From the NCBI GenBank assembly GCA_029204225.1, contig CM055103.1:27438315-27502314 (forward strand): DNA of 64,000 bases. Direction: 5' to 3'. The notes under the pieces are model-generated. The model had not been told where the DNA came from. It saw nothing but the letters and a program-made list of their open reading frames with translations, and searched no databases. This DNA comes from Diphasiastrum complanatum (lineage: Eukaryota; Streptophyta; Lycopodiopsida; Lycopodiales; Lycopodiaceae). The position numbers and the translations under genes were made by a program. The first letter of the stretch is position 1, and each line of letters starts with the position of its first letter. Positions 61,687 to 64,000 of this stretch are shown in pieces.

Positions 61687-62160
61687 TGTGAAAGATTCAA
61701 CTAATTTCATCACATTTTGCTATATTTCCATATTTGGCATATTGAGGCCAAAACTTGTTTGACTTAAGATTGACTTTTCAAAGTTCATTAGTCTAAATTT
61801 CATTTGAATAAACACTTTTTGAAAGTGTGGGAAAGTTAGAATGCGAGTTTGAGTAGATTCAAATTTGAATAGTTGGGGTACATTGAATCCAGACCCAAAA
61901 TTAGTAGGGTTAGCATTTTGGTGGGAAAACCAAGTGGCCAAATAGAGGGTTTGGACTGTTATAAAAGGATGTAACTCATGGAGGAGAGCTATCTTCTCTC
62001 TTCTCTATCTCATTTCATGCTTATACATGGTTCTCTTGGGTTCTACTATCCATTGGTGCACTATCTTGGTGATTGCTTGCAATTCTATGTGTAGAATGAT
62101 CTAAATTTGCTATTTTTGGATCCACATGTGTGAAATACAGTAGCTTGCTGGTTTGTACGG
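61687..62160 (+). repeat. Family-B LTR, truncated forward copy
   Basis: Starts TGTGAAAGATTCAACTA like the start of the 5479-6125 LTR and follows it through the TTATAAAAGG promoter region. It then stops at 62160, so the 3' quarter is missing. Confidence 0.75.
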
Positions 62161-63468
62161 ATAGCAACTATAAGGGAAGCCCCCCTAAGATCCTGCTTAC
62201 AAAATAACACACAATGGAAAACACACTATGGAGCAACCACCCAACCAAGTAGAAGCAACCATCAACTCTAGAAGCTTCACCCCCAAGCCCAAGGTACAAG
62301 AGGCATGAATGTAGAGTGAAATTCTGGCAATGAATCCATGATCATAATGAGCAGTAGGGCGAGTTTGGCCTCTTCTTATAGAGCCATGAGCATCATGGGC
62401 ACATAGCCATGCATAGCCCTAAGTTCCCTTTACAAAGATTCACCTAGAATAGAGTCCTATGCATGGACCAACTATTTGCTATTGATAACTCTACACAGGC
62501 ATACACTGTCTCAATCCTTGTCTAAACTCATTAGTGTGTTCTGGGCCTCACAAGGATATTACTTACTTTCGGGTCACATCCAATATGATGTGGAATAACT
62601 AACAGCTTGATTTAACTGGAGTACCGTGTATCCAAGACTAGGAGTATACTGAATCCTACTTACTGGTCATGGAACATAACATTCTTCCCTCCTTAAACTG
62701 CTTCTATCCTTAGAAGCTCTCTAAATAGGAAAGAATTATAGTTTCTTTAACTTTCAATATTAACCGAGAAAATCAATATCCTTAAGTCTGACTTTCATAT
62801 TAAACAAGTACTCAGAGATAAACCTATTTCAAATCGTTAATCTCTGCTCTGAGTACAAACTCAGGTTTGAAAAGTACACTAAGCGATAATTTTCCATCTG
62901 GGTTACATTCATCAAAAGTTAGTAACATCACCTTCATGTAAAGCACTTACATGAATGTACTCAAGCATCTGTAGACCATAAACTGTAGTAGAATAGCATC
63001 CACTAGACTAATTAATTCTCCACAAATAAGATAACTATCTTGTGAGAATGTATGTGAGATCCAAGGTCCTCAATATATAACACTGGAGTAGAGAGATTTA
63101 AAAACAATGATTCTGAATTCTTACTCAAATAATAGATCAAGAATTAATCATCTCACTTAAGAATCATTACAATTTCTTATTATCCTCTGACAATAATTAA
63201 GTATCTATTTATGACTCGTCAACCATAAATATTTAGATTCATACTGATCCGTGAGACACTGACCATCTCGCTCTAAAAATTAAACTCATAATATAGTAGC
63301 TCTATCTCGTGCATCTCCTTGTCTTCGTTGTCTTGATTGCTAGAATGAAATCTGTTCTGTGATCTGTAGTCGCGTGTCTAGGTTCCTGTGAGCTTCCGCA
63401 CATAAAATTCAAAGAAACAAATACATTCGCGATACCAAAACAAACTCGTTTCAACATGGTATCAGAGC
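62161..63468 (+). repeat. LTR region (left end unresolved) and PBS of a copia element
   Basis: TGGTATCAGAGC at 63457-63468 is an iMet-type PBS. The LTR ends ...GTTTCAACA at 63456. The left LTR end is somewhere after 62160 and I cannot place it. No gene occurs in this stretch. Confidence 0.5.
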
Positions 63469-63521
63469 CTACATGTTATCACTACTGTTATCTGCGAGGT
63501 CGATTTTGTAGACAACACAAT

Positions 63522-64000
63522 ATGGCTACAACGATCCAGACAAGAGTTAGGAATCAGTCTGGATGGCGCAAACTACCTGATATGGAAAGTTCAAAATCAA
63601 AACACCCCCAACTTCTTAAGGGCGCAGGCATCATGGTAGGATGACCGAGACTCTCAGAAGGTGCAGCCTCCAGAGGGAACCCGAGGAGAGCTGAATGGAT
63701 CAGAAAGGAATGAGCGTGCACTGGCAAACATCGATTTGTCCATTAACAAAGATCTACTCATACAGATTGAAGACTGCGAAAGCATCCATGCAAGCATGGG
63801 GGAAAGATAAAACAAAAGTATGAAGTGAGGACTTCGGCTTCAGTGATGCATCTTCCACAATTAGCTACAATCCCTTACGATGGGATGGCAACCAGATAGA
63901 CCAGCACGTTGAGAAGATCAGAAACGATCTTCACTCACTCGCTGCATCAGGACAGTGAGCACCAAGCCCCAAACCTACAACAGCTGATGTACTTCATGAA
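63522..64000 (+). pseudogene. Copia gag, 5' part, running off the window
   Basis: Begins at ATG 63522, 53 nt after the PBS. Across frameshifts it shows a gag core: DGANYLIWKVQNQ (63566-63604), then a region near 63820-63960 with LATIPYDGMAT and VEKIRNDLHSL blocks typical of UBN2 gag. Stops and slips make it non-functional. The rest lies beyond 64000. Confidence 0.65.

Overview
The window looks like nuclear DNA of a land plant, most likely a homosporous fern (inference). The evidence is GT-AG introns, an intronless PLS-class pentatricopeptide gene ending in an intact DYW domain, a plant alkaline/neutral invertase in four exons, a TTTAGGG motif, many nested Ty1/copia and Ty3/gypsy remnants, and very long (CT)n/(GA)n tracts. 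Only two genes look intact and host-encoded: the DYW PPR protein (14426-17209, +) and the GH100 invertase (56325-52575, -). Nearly everything else is mobile-element debris, simple repeats or sequence with no recognisable gene.

Layout. 0-7.6 kb: a minus-strand copia (LTR 2690-3214, iMet-type PBS, gag start, RT remnant at 1-225) whose middle is replaced by a partial copy of an unnamed element ('element X'). Two orphan ORFs (3267-4396) and three plus-strand LTR remnants follow, two of them with PBS. 7.6-14.4 kb: gene-poor, with a (CT)n tract, a degenerate ~70-bp hairpin repeat and a 256-bp hAT-like MITE with a perfect 8-bp target duplication. 14.4-17.2 kb: PPR gene. 17.6-32.6 kb: a plus-strand copia (PBS 18720, gag, PR, IN, RT) split in its protease/pre-integrase region by a 9,371-bp insertion (20623-29993) flanked by the 5-bp duplication TGATG. 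32.6-42.4 kb: a minus-strand LTR element containing a coiled-coil coding block and a truncated plus-strand gypsy gag-PR-RT. 42-52 kb: gene-poor, with GT, GA and CT tracts, a hairpin-rich higher-order repeat and a long inverted repeat. 52.5-56.3 kb: invertase. 56.3-64 kb: minisatellites, head-to-head LTR copies, and the 5' end of another copia.

The most unusual content is the 9.4-kb insertion, element X. It carries four decayed multi-exon genes: A (+), B (-), C (+) and D (-). B encodes a histone H3-like fold followed by a long basic/Ser-rich tail. B and C diverge from a short shared promoter with seven CACGTG boxes between two outward-facing TATA boxes. D has a coiled-coil/basic start and a large domain with conserved acidic and Cys residues that might be a nuclease/transposase core (inference). 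A second partial copy (C tail plus D) lies at 226-2385 and keeps a conserved splice junction. I do not recognise this gene combination as a named transposon family.
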